Source: Myrica gale (taxonomy: Eukaryota; Streptophyta; Magnoliopsida; Fagales; Myricaceae). Taken from it: a DNA stretch of 64,000 nucleotides. The notes below the pieces were generated by a model that worked only from the letters and a program-made list of their open reading frames with translations, searched no databases and was not told the DNA's origin. Location: NCBI GenBank assembly GCA_963930655.1, contig OZ005611.1:20695001-20759000 (forward strand), written 5' to 3'. Of this stretch, positions 11,828 to 23,312 are shown one piece after another. Both the position numbers and the translations under genes were made by a program. Each line of letters opens with the position of its first letter. Position 1 is the stretch's first letter.

Positions 11828-13290
11828 TGTCACACCCCAAAAATCAACATTAGAATTTTCATTAAAAACAACTTTGAGACATCATCTCCTTTATTCTAAA
11901 TAAAAACATCATCAAAACTTCAATGCTTTAAAACATAAACTTGTACAATTTTCAAAACAATACTACTCCCGCCCGCATGCCATCTAAGTATCATCCTTGT
12001 CACGTTCTTCAAAAATCTCTGAAAGTGGGAAAATAATAACGGAGTGAGTTCGACAACTCAGTAAGCAGAGAATAAAAATATATATTCTTTTCTTTGAAAA
12101 TAATACTCAATTCAGTGAACAGAAATACAGAAAATAAAATAGCTTTTCAGAAAATCCCCTTGACATCAACAGTAAGCCACATTGACCCCTGTGGCAGGGT
12201 TGTGCAACGACTTAACCGGCGGCCAAACCGAATTAAGCCAACAGAAAGTGGAGTTTGCCCTACTAAGACTTAGCCACGTACGCTAAGTGTGCACTAGGGA
12301 GAAACCCACACAGAAACCAATCCGAATAATGGGCGCACCAGTAATGAGTTGGTACCAACAGCAGCAGTAATCAGTAATCAGTAATCAGAACATCGCCTCG
12401 GGTTTTGAAAACAGTATGATATATAATATCAAAACTCAGATTTAAAATCAGAAATGATGTTCAGCAGAATACAAAATCTTTGAACAATAATTCAGAACAG
12501 TCATATAAACAATCTCAGTAGATCTTTTAAAATTCCACATTTGTTTTCAGAATAACAAAAACTTGCAATAAAATATTTTCCACAAAATCGTTTATGAAAA
12601 CGTGTTCATAATTTTTGGAGAAAAATATTATAATAGCTCCGCTTACCCGACTTGCTTCGATAATCGAATCGTTCTAAAATCCACCTATTGCAGCGACCAA
12701 AAAGAACCGAAGAAAATCGAGAAACTCAACAATGGCCGAAATTGACCTAGAGAGAAATAGATCTAAAAAATGACTGATGTCGAAATTGAGAGGTGTGAAT
12801 AATCTCTGAGCAGAAAGTTCCCTTTTATAGGCCGAATCAAAGTGTAACCACCCAAAATCGTTGCCCTTTCGAAATCCTCCATTAACCACCATAAATCGCT
12901 TGATTTATTGAGAAAACGTTAAGATTCTAACAATGGAGTTGAAAGGCCACGAAAATCAGTCGAAAAGATGCTAAAACAGATGAGAAATCGAAGAGAGAGA
13001 GAGAAAATTGATGAGAGAGAAACTGAAGGGTTGAAAACGGCAGCTAGGGCATAAGAATCGAGATTCCAAAGTTTGGGGAAGAAGAAGATCAAAACACACC
13101 GTTTTACTTAAAAATCCAATTCGGGCAAATCGTGTTTAAATAAAATAAAACTTCACCATATAAGGAAAAACAACAAAGGCGCCTCAGTGGTCATGAGCGC
13201 CTCTCTCCTCCTTTATGCCTGGGTTCGAATCCCAGCCTTGCAAAAACAATGTTTTCTTCTATCTTTTTTTCTAAAGACCAGGTTTTCACA
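11828..13290 (-). mobile_element. Solo LTR, probably Ty3/gypsy, inside LINE B
   Basis: Boundaries on the plus strand are TGTCACACC...TTTTCACA with a perfect 5-bp TSD AAGAG at 11823-11827 and 13291-13295. Read on the minus strand it ends in GGGGTGTGACA, a familiar terminus of plant gypsy LTRs, and has a TATA box TATAAAAGG at 12829-12821. No primer binding site, polypurine tract or pol coding is present, so it is a solo LTR left by LTR-LTR recombination. It splits LINE B ORF2 between RT and the zinc-binding region. Confidence 0.85.
13176..13242 (+). other. tRNA-like module (A box and B box) in the solo LTR
   Basis: GCCTCAGTGGTCATGAGC (13181-13198) resembles a Pol III A box region and GGGTTCGAATCCC (13221-13233) is a textbook B box. 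The segment is flanked by AAAAACAA on each side, so it may be a very short SINE-like insertion. A complete tRNA cloverleaf was not demonstrated. Confidence 0.5.
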
Positions 13291-14613
13291 AAGAGAGTAG
13301 CTTAGACTTCCACCCAGCCAATTTTTGAAAAATCTTTTCCTTCATAGTCCTACATGCCTGCACCTTAGACCGTGGAAGATGAAGAATAATACCCAAATAT
13401 TTACTACCTAATTGCATCTGTTGTAACCCAAGAGTATCCCGTAGATTAGCTTGGACTTCCGGATGGGTGTTACGACTAAATGCAATAGATGATTTCTGCA
13501 TGTTCATCTTCTGACCAGACCAACTCCCATAAGTCTCCAAAATATCCTTCACCACCCTTATTTCCCACAAATTAGCCCGAGTAAAAAATATAAGATCATC
13601 AACAAACATTAAATGATTAATCGCAGGAGCATTACGTGCCACCTTCACCCAAATTAATTGTCATGCTTGTTCAGCCCTCGTAGCCAACCGATAAATTGCT
13701 TCAGCACAAAGAATGAATAAAAAATGGGAAAGGGGATCCCCCTATCGTACCCTTCTTTGTGGCTTAAAAAAACCAAACGGAGAACCATTAAGGAGGATGG
13801 AAAAAGAAACTGTCGAAACACATTGATGGATCCATTATACCCATTGATGGGCAAATCCAAAAGACTGCAACATCTTTACAATAAACGGCCACTCAAGAAG
13901 ATCATAGGCCCGATCTATTTTAATTGCAGCTAACCCCTTCCGCCCCTGCTTCAACTTCATGGTATGAAATACCTCTTGTGCCACCACAGTATTCTCAAAA
14001 ATAGACCTGCCCGGTACAAACGCTGCTTGGGGTAAAGAAATCAGCTTATACAAAACCCGTCGAAGCCTCTCCGTCAGAATTTTAGACACAATTTTATATG
14101 CAACGTTACACAAACTAATTGGACGATACTGAGTAATCAACGAAGGGGAAGTTTGCTTCGGTATCAAAACAATCAATGAATGATTTAGCCAAGTAGGAAG
14201 AAAACCTCACATCTGATCGTAGCCCAATATGTACGAAAGAAAAGGTCCGTCATTCCGTCCGGCCCAGGTGCCTTCTTTGGTCCAATCCCCTTCACTGCCT
14301 TCCAAATCTCCTCATCATCCGGCATAGTACAAAGCATATCATTATCATCTTGAGACACCAACGAAGGAATTACCTCAGTAACAGCATCAAGATTAACTAC
14401 CGAAGAGGCTGAAAATAGATGCTGAAAAAAATTCACAATATGAGAACCTATGACATGCCTACCACTCAACCAATGCCCCTGATAATCTCTAAAGCCAAGT
14501 GATAAGTGACTTACTCCGCCACAACTCTTCTTCCTAGCGCTGGAGATCCGTAATAGCATTACGCAACTCAGATTCTTGAGCAAGATTACATCTTCCAGCA
14601 CATTGTAGATCAT
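13291..14613 (-). pseudogene. LINE B ORF2 reverse transcriptase domain
   Basis: Frames 14613-14185, 14176-13835, 13860-13654 and 13648-13286 carry APGPDGMTDLFFRTYW, IVLIPKQTSPSLITQYRPIS, AAIKIDRAYDLLEWPF (motif A) and LMFVDDLIFFTRAN (motif C, with FVDD at the YADD position). The domain stops at GWKSKLLSL exactly at the solo LTR. The expected continuation (...RTTAMALPQYQMT) resumes on its other side at 11808. Several frameshifts make the copy inactive. Confidence 0.85.
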
Positions 14614-15530
14614 CCAAAGATGCTTCTAAGACCTTCAAACGAAATTGAATGGGACCAAATTCCACCATATTCCACTCCCGAAGCTTCGCCTGAGTGAACT
14701 TAATTTTCTGGCACGAGATATGCCCTGGAGAACCAGAACACATCCTTCTCCAAGCCGCATCTACAACTCTAAAACTTCGATTATCACAAGCCCAAAATTC
14801 TTCAAAACGAAACGGTTTCGGACCCGATTCAGACCCTCCTTCCGTATTCAGCACAATGGGAGCATGGTCGGAGGCATACCGGGACAAATGTTTAACGAGA
14901 GCACGAGGAAATAACAACCGTCACGGACCATTAGCCACACCTCTGTCCAATCTTTCCATAATATTTTGAGAACCATCCCTTCCATTTGTCCACGTAAAAG
15001 AATTCCCCATAAATTCCAAATCAATTAAACCTTGTTGCGAAACCAATTGATACAGCCCCGTATTGGATGAAGGACTCCAAGATCTACCACCCTTTTTATC
15101 TGTCGAATTCAAAATAGCATTGAAATCCCCAATAATTAACCACAACCCTTGAATGCTCTCCCCTAATAGTCTTATTCTTCGCCAAAAGCCCTTCTTTTGA
15201 TGCCAATACGGAGGCCCATAAATCAATGATAAGGACCGAGATTGATAGGGAGGATCAAACAAGATTGAAACGTTAATCAGATTATGTTCCAACACCTGGA
15301 CCTCCAAATTGACACCCGGTCGCCAAGCCAAAATAAACCCCTCTACTACCTCTCGCTGGAACTTCAGCTACTAACACAAAACCCACAGTACATAAAATCT
15401 CAGTCGCATTCGAACTTTTAGTTTCCGCCAAACACAGATAATCCGGATTGGATTGCCTGACAATGGCCCGTAGTCGATGAATTGCCGCAGCCCGGGCCAA
15501 GCCACGACAATTCCAAAAAATGATGATCAT
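14534..15530 (-). pseudogene. LINE B ORF2 endonuclease domain
   Basis: ORF2 opens at 15530 with FWNCRGLARAAAIHRLRA, the usual start of plant L1 ORF2, then CLAETKSS with the catalytic glutamate. After a frameshift near 15340, the frame 15331-14921 has LWLIIGDFNAILN and FTWTNGRDGSQNIMERLDR. The next frame (14917-14534), separated by a stop, contains RYASDHAPIVL, the SDH box that completes the active site. The residues of a Mg-dependent nuclease are present but spread over interrupted frames. Confidence 0.85.
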
Positions 15531-15542
15531 GGTGAAGGGGCA

Positions 15543-16398
15543 TAGGGTTGTGCATAACCGGTGGCGGTAATGCCCTCCACCGCCATCGCCACCGCTATGG
15601 GCGGTTGTCCAAAAATGGACACCGCCCCCGCCACCGTTTAGGGAAGAAATCGGCCTCTAACGGTGGAGGTAACCGCGATGGTGGCGGTAGCGGTTACCGC
15701 CACCTACACCGGAGATCCATAAATCACAAAAAAAATTCAAAAGCGCAACATATCACAGATCCACAATACCCACAGTGCACGAATCGGTTCCTTTTTATCC
15801 TTGACCAACCTGAAATCGTATTACCTCAAAACAAAACAAACCATCACAACCACCCCACCAGGCAACAACCAACAGATCACAACAAATCCAACATCGCAAC
15901 AGCCAACAGATCACAACAAATCCAAATCGTCACAAAACTAGAGAAAGAGAGAGATGAAGTGTTGTAGCCGTGTTGCAGAAGAGATCTGTGGGCCTGCGGC
16001 GAAGATAGGAGGGCAGCGGCTGACGGGAGGCTGAAACGTCTCGGAGAAGGGAGCCGAGGAGGACGGAGAAGGAAGGAATCGCGAAGTGGGAGCTGGGACA
16101 CGGGAGGGGGAAAGGAGAACGGAGAAGTGGGAGGGGGAATTGGGGGGAATGAGGGAGACTGAGGGGCCTCGAAACCTTAAGGGTTTCATGGCCCCTCAAA
16201 CGACGACGTTTCTCTTAAAAGAGAAACGTCGTCGTTTGGCATAAATAAAAATAAAATAACGGTTTTAGCGATGGAAACTGCAACGGTTTCCACCGTTACC
16301 ACCTAAATCCCCGCCCCACGGCAAAATCGGGCACCGACATCGGTGCCGCCGTGGGGCGGAGAGCGGTTTACAGCATCGGGGTAACGGTGCACAACCCT
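15543..16398. mobile_element. Second non-autonomous hAT-like element, between LINE B ORF1 and ORF2
   Basis: It starts TAGGGTTGTGCA and ends TGCACAACCCT, with near-matching 8-bp flanks AAGGGGCA (15535-15542) and ATGGGGCA (16399-16406). The subterminal regions are unusually GC-rich, with repeated GGTGGCGGTAAC-type words, comparable in style but not identical to those of the element at 1848. No transposase is encoded. A perfect 40-bp palindrome sits near its right side (16198-16237). Confidence 0.82.
16198..16237. repeat. Perfect 40-bp palindrome
   Basis: Two 19-bp arms (16198-16216 and 16219-16237), beginning AAACGACGACG, are perfectly complementary around a 2-bp AA centre. It lies inside the second hAT-like element. 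Confidence 0.95.
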
Positions 16399-16423
16399 AT
16401 GGGGCATGGACAGGCTCGCCTCC

Positions 16424-18049
16424 TCAGCCATCATCACAAGAAAAAAATGTAGAAAAATCCTCACCTTGGGTAACCTCATCCCCAGGACAGAGCGGAATAG
16501 AACACACAAGTCCAAGAGAAGATATACCTTTTCGCTTCTTCTTCGCTCTGAGGCGCCACACTGCAAGAGGCAAATTCTCCTCCCCAATTAACTCACTTTC
16601 ATCTAACGTTTCTGCAGCCCATCCAGGTAACCTACGTTTAATACCACACATAACAGAAGGAACCTTATCAACCATAGAATCCAGACTTTCACGCTTAAAA
16701 CTATGGAACCTCCTGCTAGAGGGCCTAGGAATATTGGGCCTCTCTAATTCATTCTCCAGCCCATCCTTCTCATCAATTAGAGGACAAGGACCCTTGAACT
16801 TAAATGGATTAGGGCCCCCTGCCCCCCAGAATGGGTCAAGGCCCATTCCTTACCATAGACATCCCAGGTTTTCCAAACAAACTCCTTGCAAGCTTGGATA
16901 TTAAAAGGATCCCTTCCAATATCCGAACTACTCCCCCAAGCCATCAGCTTCTGCCTTACATCCTTCTCTTTACTAAATAGAAATTCCACGTGGTTTTGAC
17001 AATCCGTAACAATATTCTCCACCTTAGGACAGGAATCCTGACTAACAACCAACAATTCCCTAATTTTTTCAAATTCAATGTCATCAGCAACCATATTCAA
17101 AGAATCACAATTCTGTTGTCCTCTAACAGAATCAGGCCCCACCAAATCTCCCTTGATACACACATCCTCAACCACATTCGAGGGTCCCCCCCTCCGCAAC
17201 CATCACTACCGGAGTTGAAGACGATGGAGTTTCCCGGCAAACTGGATTCGGATCAGAAATACCTCTACTACTAGTTCCACTGCATGACTTTGGATGCACA
17301 TTTCCTTCCTTATGGAGATTCATACCTTGCATCTTTGGGAGCAACTCCTCCGGCCCCGTAAAGATACGATACTCCACCGCACTAGCCCTCATTAACGGTC
17401 CAAACTGATTCATCCCTTCCCTATGTTCCAGCAGCAAAGAACAGAAATCCGCAGCATGCCCCAAGCGGCCACAATTAAAACAAAACCCAGAGATACGCTC
17501 ATACTTGAATTGGATCCACACCGGAGGCTTGCCTTCCCTTACCATAAGAAATCTAGGGACCAAGGGATAAGACACATTCAACAAAACTCGAACCCTAACA
17601 TACGTAGCCGCCCAACTCCGATTAGCTGATCTATAATCCACCTCCATTACCTCCCCAACTCTTCGTCCAGTCGCCGCAGCGACTTCCTTAGAAATAGAGC
17701 CCAACGGCAGACCATGAACTTGGAGCCAAATAGCCACAGAGGTAAAGGAAATCTCATTAAGTGTATCTCCCAGTTTCCATTCTTTAAGAACCAGTAAACA
17801 TCCTTTAATATTCCATGGCCTCTGATGAAGAACACGATCGAGATGAAAAACTGATGGAAAGCTAAAGAGAAATCGATTATCATCAAACTCTTCAACCTTC
17901 AATTGAGGAATAAAATGCCAGGACCGAAAAATGGCAGTTCGTATTCCCACTTGATTCATTGGCCGATCTGAAACCAAACGCCCCACCAGTAAAGAGTCCT
18001 CACCCTCCTCCACATCACCTTCATCAATCGCCATACTTCGCACACCCAA
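16424..18049 (-). pseudogene. LINE B ORF1 (DUF4283 and CCHC zinc knuckle protein)
   Basis: The first frame (18049-17168) encodes a DUF4283-type RNA-binding domain of plant LINE ORF1 proteins, with FRSWHFIPQLKVEEFDDNRF and WNIKGCLLVLKEW at about residues 40-100. A zinc knuckle, CFNCGRLGHAADFC (CX2CX4HX4C), follows near residue 205. The reading then shifts to 17199-16777 and back to 16846-16424, so two roughly compensating frameshifts divide an originally continuous protein. The C-terminal part is acidic, with a basic patch (RLRAKKKRKG). It ends 26 bp from the hAT-like insertion in the inter-ORF region. Confidence 0.85.
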
Positions 18050-18329
18050 AATACTACCAGATGATCAAATAAGAAAGAACAGGAAACCAGCAAACTAAGA
18101 ATAAAACCCAGCAAAACAATCACTAAGAAAAGTGACGTAAAATATAGAAAAAAATGATAGATCCAAATCATAAATGAGAGCTGCTCCCTCAAGAGGCCGC
18201 CGTCAATCACGAGGAAACCACAGGCGGACATATCCGAAAGAAGGAACGAGAACGAAGAGGAAAAAGGGAGAGAGAAACAAGTCTTGGATAGCTCTACACA
18301 AGATAGCGGAATTTGTAGGGGAAATAATT

Positions 18330-19482
18330 GTGCATGTTTGTTTGCCCAAAAATTCCAACCAAACAAACATATTTCGAAATTTTCAACTTTTGCACATACT
18401 TTTTAAACTTTTCACAAACCCCAAAAAACTTTAACATTCAATAGATTCTCAAAATTTTAAGAATATTCCTCAAAATTTCGATAAACAAACATAAGAGAGA
18501 TGTTCTCCAACAACAAATATTGATTTTTTTGTGGAAATATTTTGAAAGTAAAAGAATCTACAATCAAAATGTACAGATTTTTAAAAAATTGAACACAAAT
18601 TCTAACATATTTTCACACAAACTCTATTAGATAGAGGTTATCACAAAATCTTAGGACTAACATATTTAATTATTTTTTTCTCATTTGGTTATTTTATTAG
18701 AGTATATAACATTAGACAAATCAAGACATTAAAGGTGATCGAAAAAGCAAGCGAAATATTCAACTATTATAACATAATAAAGGGTTACTTATAAAAAAAA
18801 CAAAACTTAATAAAGTGCATTTGTGAATGCAGAACTTTACTTTTACCTTGAGATCGCCAAGTGGATAACACGCCCTCATGCGCTTTATTTATGAGAAAAG
18901 AAGGTGGTGCATGTGGAGTAACGAAATATGTGCAAAAAAAAGTTACTGGAAATAAATATTTTTAGAAATAAGAGTTTTTATAGATTTTGGTAAAAGTTGA
19001 AGATTAAATTTTGTTTGCGTGGAAAAAATCATGTTTAGATTGAAAACTGTTTGACAGACGTTTAACCAAACATAGCCTAGTCTATCATACCATAGCTCTC
19101 ACAGTGGATCATCCAAAAGCCAGTACAACTACGCCGATGCGAGTATTTATCCTATAGTTTCCATGATATAGAGTATGGTAAGCATGAAGGCTACAGAAAA
19201 TATGGTAAGTAATAGAGTTTTGCTACCAAAGACACTAACTCAACGGTAGGAATGATGAATTTTTATTCAAGGTAAGCATGACTTCGAATCTTAGGCTATG
19301 TTTGATTTGATTTTGAAAACAATTTTTTTGTGTTTGTTTTTTAGGTAGTGTTGATTATTTTGAAATTAATGAAAATTTTGTTAAAAGTTATTGAGATTAG
19401 TGAAAAATTATTGGAATTGATGAAAAAGTGATTGTGAAAAATTTTTAAAAAAATTTTAAAACCAAACCAAACATAACATAAT
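18330..19482. other. AT-rich intergenic DNA with one likely MITE
   Basis: No gene was recognised. At about 19292-19475 an element-like block has ends ATGTTTGATTTGATTTTG and an inverted AAAACCAAACCAAACAT. Its right edge is the target of the Mutator-type MITE at 19483. Confidence 0.45.
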
Positions 19483-19913
19483 GGGGAAAATACATTTTTC
19501 ACCCACAAACTACCATAGGTTTTACACTTTGCGCTCTAAACTACTAATTTTGATACATTGCACCCTCTAACTATCAATTTTTGACACTTTGCACCCTAAA
19601 CTACCCACTTTGACACATTGCACCCTCCAACTACTAATATTAAACACTTTGCACCCTTCATTTGACAATAATACACTTAATAAATTAATGAATTGACAAC
19701 AATATCTTTAATATATGCAAAATGGGTCAAGGATATTATCGTCATTTTATTCTACAAATTTGACATAGGGTGCAAAGTGTCAAAAATTGGTAATTAGAGG
19801 GTGCAAAGTGTCAAAAATTGGTAATTAGAGGGTGTAATGTATCAAAATTGGTAGTTTAAGGTGCAAAGTGTAAAACCTATGATAGTTTGTGGATGAAAAA
19901 TTGTATTTTCCCC
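19483..19913. mobile_element. Mutator-type MITE, 431 bp, with 9-bp TSD
   Basis: Long terminal inverted repeats start GGGGAAAATACA and end TGTATTTTCCCC; about 50 bp at each end pair imperfectly. The flanks are an exact 9-bp TSD, TAACATAAT (19474-19482 and 19914-19922), the signature of Mutator-like transposases. The inside has repeated ACACTTTGCACCCT-type words in both orientations. There is no ORF. Confidence 0.9.
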
Positions 19914-20185
19914 TAACATAATCTACTAATAAATTCTTGCTTAAACCGTTACTCAATATGTGGGGCCAATTCAAAATGCTCCCCAATCAAAGACGCAAGA
20001 TTTCACACAAACGAGAAGGTTGATTTTCGAAAGCCTTTCACAATGGGAAAAATGAATTCTTTAGGGGAAAAAAAAGTGTGCGCGTATGGATAAGGTCGGC
20101 AAGACTTTTGCAGATGTTTGAATTTTCAATCAGATTTTCTTTTTACGAGATATTGAAATTAGTATAAGGATCCTGATCCAATCCT

Positions 20186-20419
20186 TATCAAGGTTAAAAT
20201 TTTAGTAAAATTTTAGGAGTTGGTAAAAAGGTTGAAGAGAGAGAATTGAAAAAGTGAAAAAGTTAGAGAAAAAGTAAGAGAGAGAATGAAAAAGTAAGTA
20301 AAAAAGTAAAAAAGTAAAAAAGTAAAAAAAAGTTAGAAAAAAAGTAAGGAGAGAGAATGAAAAAGTAAGGATGTTAAAATTTTGGTAAAATTTTGTCAAA
20401 ACTGTAGTTTAGACAAATA
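20186..20419 (+). mobile_element. AT-rich MITE, family 2
   Basis: Ends carry AAAATTTTAGTAAAATTTT and AAAATTTTGGTAAAATTTT; the middle is a purine-rich run of GAGAGAGAATGAAAAAGT words. A copy in the opposite orientation lies at about 25040-25232. Exact ends and TSD are not resolved. Confidence 0.5.
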
Positions 20420-20689
20420 CCATGCAAATCTATTGGAATAATGCGTTTATAAAATATTAATAATATTATCCTAGCTGTCGAGTCCAATCTTTTTTTCTCT
20501 CTCGTGCTGCATAGGCAATTAAATTGATAAGATACGGAACTCAAACATGGAAAATAATTATTTTTTTATAATAATTAAAAAAATAGAGATATTTTTTTAA
20601 AGTTGGTAAGAATGGTGGAGGCTGAGAGAAAGTGATTTTCTTTTTAAAAAATTTATTCTTGTGAAGAATTGAGAGTAAAAAAAATATAA

Positions 20690-22880
20690 GGATAAATATA
20701 TTTTACACTTTTAAATTTTAGAGTTTTGACACTTCGCACTTGACTTAAAAATTTTCAAGATGGAAATTTATTTTTTGTTCTCTCCACAGAAAAGTATAGG
20801 GACAAAATTGTCATTCATGTCAAAAAATCATTTTTCTTTCAAATTAATTAAAAAATTTAAGGGATGGTGCATATTATTGAAATAAATAGTTTGTGGGTGC
20901 AATGTTACAAAACTAGTAGATTGGAGTGCAAAGTGTCAAAACCCTCATAATTAGAGAGTGCAAAATGTAGTTAACTTAACAATATATTTGGAAAGAAAAT
21001 TGTTGTGAGATGAGTTTTTATAGATTTTGTAAAACCTTATTAAATTGATCGAAATAAAATTTTTATTAATAGATTTTCAAATATATCAATTGCAAATAAA
21101 AAGTCCATCAATAAATTTTCAAATACATTGTGATCAATTATAAAATAAAATATTAATTAATTTAATTAATTGATTATATATTTAAAGAAACTATCAATAT
21201 TAATTAATAGGCGTTTTAAATTATCCTTCAATATGATAGAAAGTCAATCCAAAATTTATTTTATTTCCATTTGAACTCTTTAAATGCAAATTTTTGTGAA
21301 ATTAAGAATTGTTGGATAACAGAGATAGAATTTTTAGGTGAGATTTTATTTCTATTTAAATTTGAATTTGAATTTCCTAATTCTCTCTTTAAATTTGAAA
21401 ATTATTAATTAGTTAGGAATGATAAATGATAAGGAGATAATTTTTAAAAATTGAATTAATCAACTATATCTCTCCCTCTCTCTCTCACTACCCCTCTCAG
21501 CTCTCTCTCCCTCTCTTTCACCTCTTTGTCTTCCTCTCCATCTCTTTCACATTTTACCTTTCTCTCTCCCCCCTCTTTGTCTCTCTCCCTGTCTCTCACC
21601 TCTCTGTCTCTCTCTCCCCAACACCTCTCTCTCTCTTTTCTCTAGTTTTAAGTTTGTAACTTTTTATTAAAAAAATAATTTATTATTATATTAATAAATA
21701 CAGTCCGGTCCAGATCGGTTCCCAAAAAGTCTAGACCGGACCGGACAAAATATAACCAATTTTCTAAATTAGGTCTGATCCGATTTTGTTGTTCGGTCTG
21801 GTCTACTGACCGATTTTCTTCCGCCCTAGTGACTTGTCCTCTTTCCTCACATGTTTTGCTCGAGTATGCAGACCCACCTTTCAATCATGCAAACTTTTGA
21901 CTTGGTGATCATCTTTTAGTAGGCGAGTCATGAATTGAGGATGCATGAATCTACACCAGCTGGATCCTCGATGTCTTTTGCTTCGCTTAAGCGAGGAAGG
22001 AGGCTAAAACGATGCCGTCCTCCAATAAAATATCTATATATATATATATATATATATCGAGTTGAGATCGGCCTGTATTTCAATCTCAAACATCGATCGA
22101 CCTTAATCGGGCTTAAAATACCTGGGCCGGAGATCGAGTCTGCTATGAGCTGGGTCGACCAAGTTCAGTCAGGGTTGGATCGGTTCCGAGACCAACTTGT
22201 ACCGTCCTAGTAAATGATTAGATAAAAATTTTATTGTGGAAAAAAATCATATTTAGATTAGAAATATTTTTGAAATCAATAAAAGTTTTCAACACCATTA
22301 AACAAATATAGCTAATATTTTCATCTATTTGTATTTAGACAAGACTGGTTGCTGGATAAACGTTTGAATTTTTTTATATATATTTTTTATAACTAATATG
22401 CAAGGCCGACACCCTTAAAGCCCAGCCCTAGAGTACTGTGAGAGCAATGGGGGAATTTGGGCAATTTTGTTACATGTAAAAAGCTGGGAGGAATTTTTTT
22501 TAAAAGAAAAATGTTTACAGGTTTGCAAATGAAATCGCTACTATTTGTGGTTCTATTATTTCCAAGTGAAAATTTGCATCAACTTCTCTATTCTCTTCAA
22601 GTTTTATTTTATTTTTTCATCAAATTTTCATTAATTGTATATAATTTGTGCATATTCTCTACCTATTTTTGACTCTCACATCTAAATGAGATATTTAGGT
22701 GGTGTTTGAGTGTCAAAATTATCTATCAACTTCTCTATTCGTTTCAAATTTTATTTTAGTTTATTTTTGCATCAAATTTTCATTTTTTTAATTTTTGTTT
22801 ATAAATCAAAATAAGAATTCATTATTGATAAATCAAAACAGTTCGTTCCGAACAGCACAAACAATCTCATGAATTTTTCA
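20690..22880. other. AT-rich intergenic DNA
   Basis: No gene seen. A diverged block at about 20690-20985 resembles the inside of the 19483 MITE (words like TGCAAAGTGTCAAAA). 21470-21640 is a CT-rich low-complexity tract and 22035-22057 a short TA repeat. Confidence 0.5.
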
Positions 22881-22944
22881 TTATACATGTTTTGGGAACA
22901 AGTTAATCGCTTGTGTCATTACAAATGAGTCTCCTTCCAAAAGG

Positions 22945-23312
22945 CTATTAGAAAACTCTTTCCTATGAGCCTTAGAGATACCAAACAATACTGCCTCAGT
23001 CTTAACTACAACTGGATCTAATTGGTTCAGCTTAAGAGTTGCAGCACCACAAAAAAGCCCTTCATAGTCACGAAACACAACTGCTACAATGGAAAATGAA
23101 TCTCGAATTGCAGCGTTTATATTGACCGCTATTAGAAAACTCTTTCCTATGAGCCTTAGAGATACCAAACAATACTGCCTCAGTCTTAGCTACAACTGGA
23201 TCTAATTGGTTCAGCTTAAGAGTTGCAGCACCACAAAAAAGCCCTTCATAGTCACGAAACACAACTGCTACAATGGAAAATGAATCTCGAATTGCAGCGT
23301 TTATATTGACCG
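22945..23312 (-). pseudogene. Tandemly duplicated LINE RNase H fragment
   Basis: Two adjacent 184-bp copies (22945-23128 and 23129-23312) differ at one noticed base. Each encodes, on the minus strand, INAAIRDSFSIVAVVFRDYE, then VKTEAVLFGISKAHRKEF (VAKTEAV in the second copy). This matches the RNase H-like domain of plant LINEs and related proteins. The first copy continues into EGDSFVMTQAIN with the third acidic residue. No complete RT or endonuclease is nearby, so this is an isolated scrap that has duplicated. Confidence 0.8.

Larger units (their letters stand above)
10063..18311 (-). mobile_element. LINE B, full-length but decayed L1-type retrotransposon with nested insertions
   Basis: A perfect 18-bp TSD, TTTGTAGGGGAAATAATT, flanks it at 10045-10062 and 18312-18329. 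Immediately inside the left copy is a T-run, which is the poly(A) tail on the minus strand. ORF1 lies at 18049-16424 and ORF2 runs from 15530 to about 10124, ending in RNase H. A solo LTR (11828-13290) and a hAT-like element (15543-16398) are later insertions. Without them and their TSDs the element is about 5.9 kb, the expected full length for a plant L1. Many frameshifts and stops show it is dead. Confidence 0.92.

Noticed and set aside
13181-13233. A genuine tRNA gene
   Set aside because: A and B boxes are present, but an acceptor stem and cloverleaf could not be drawn, and it lies in an LTR.
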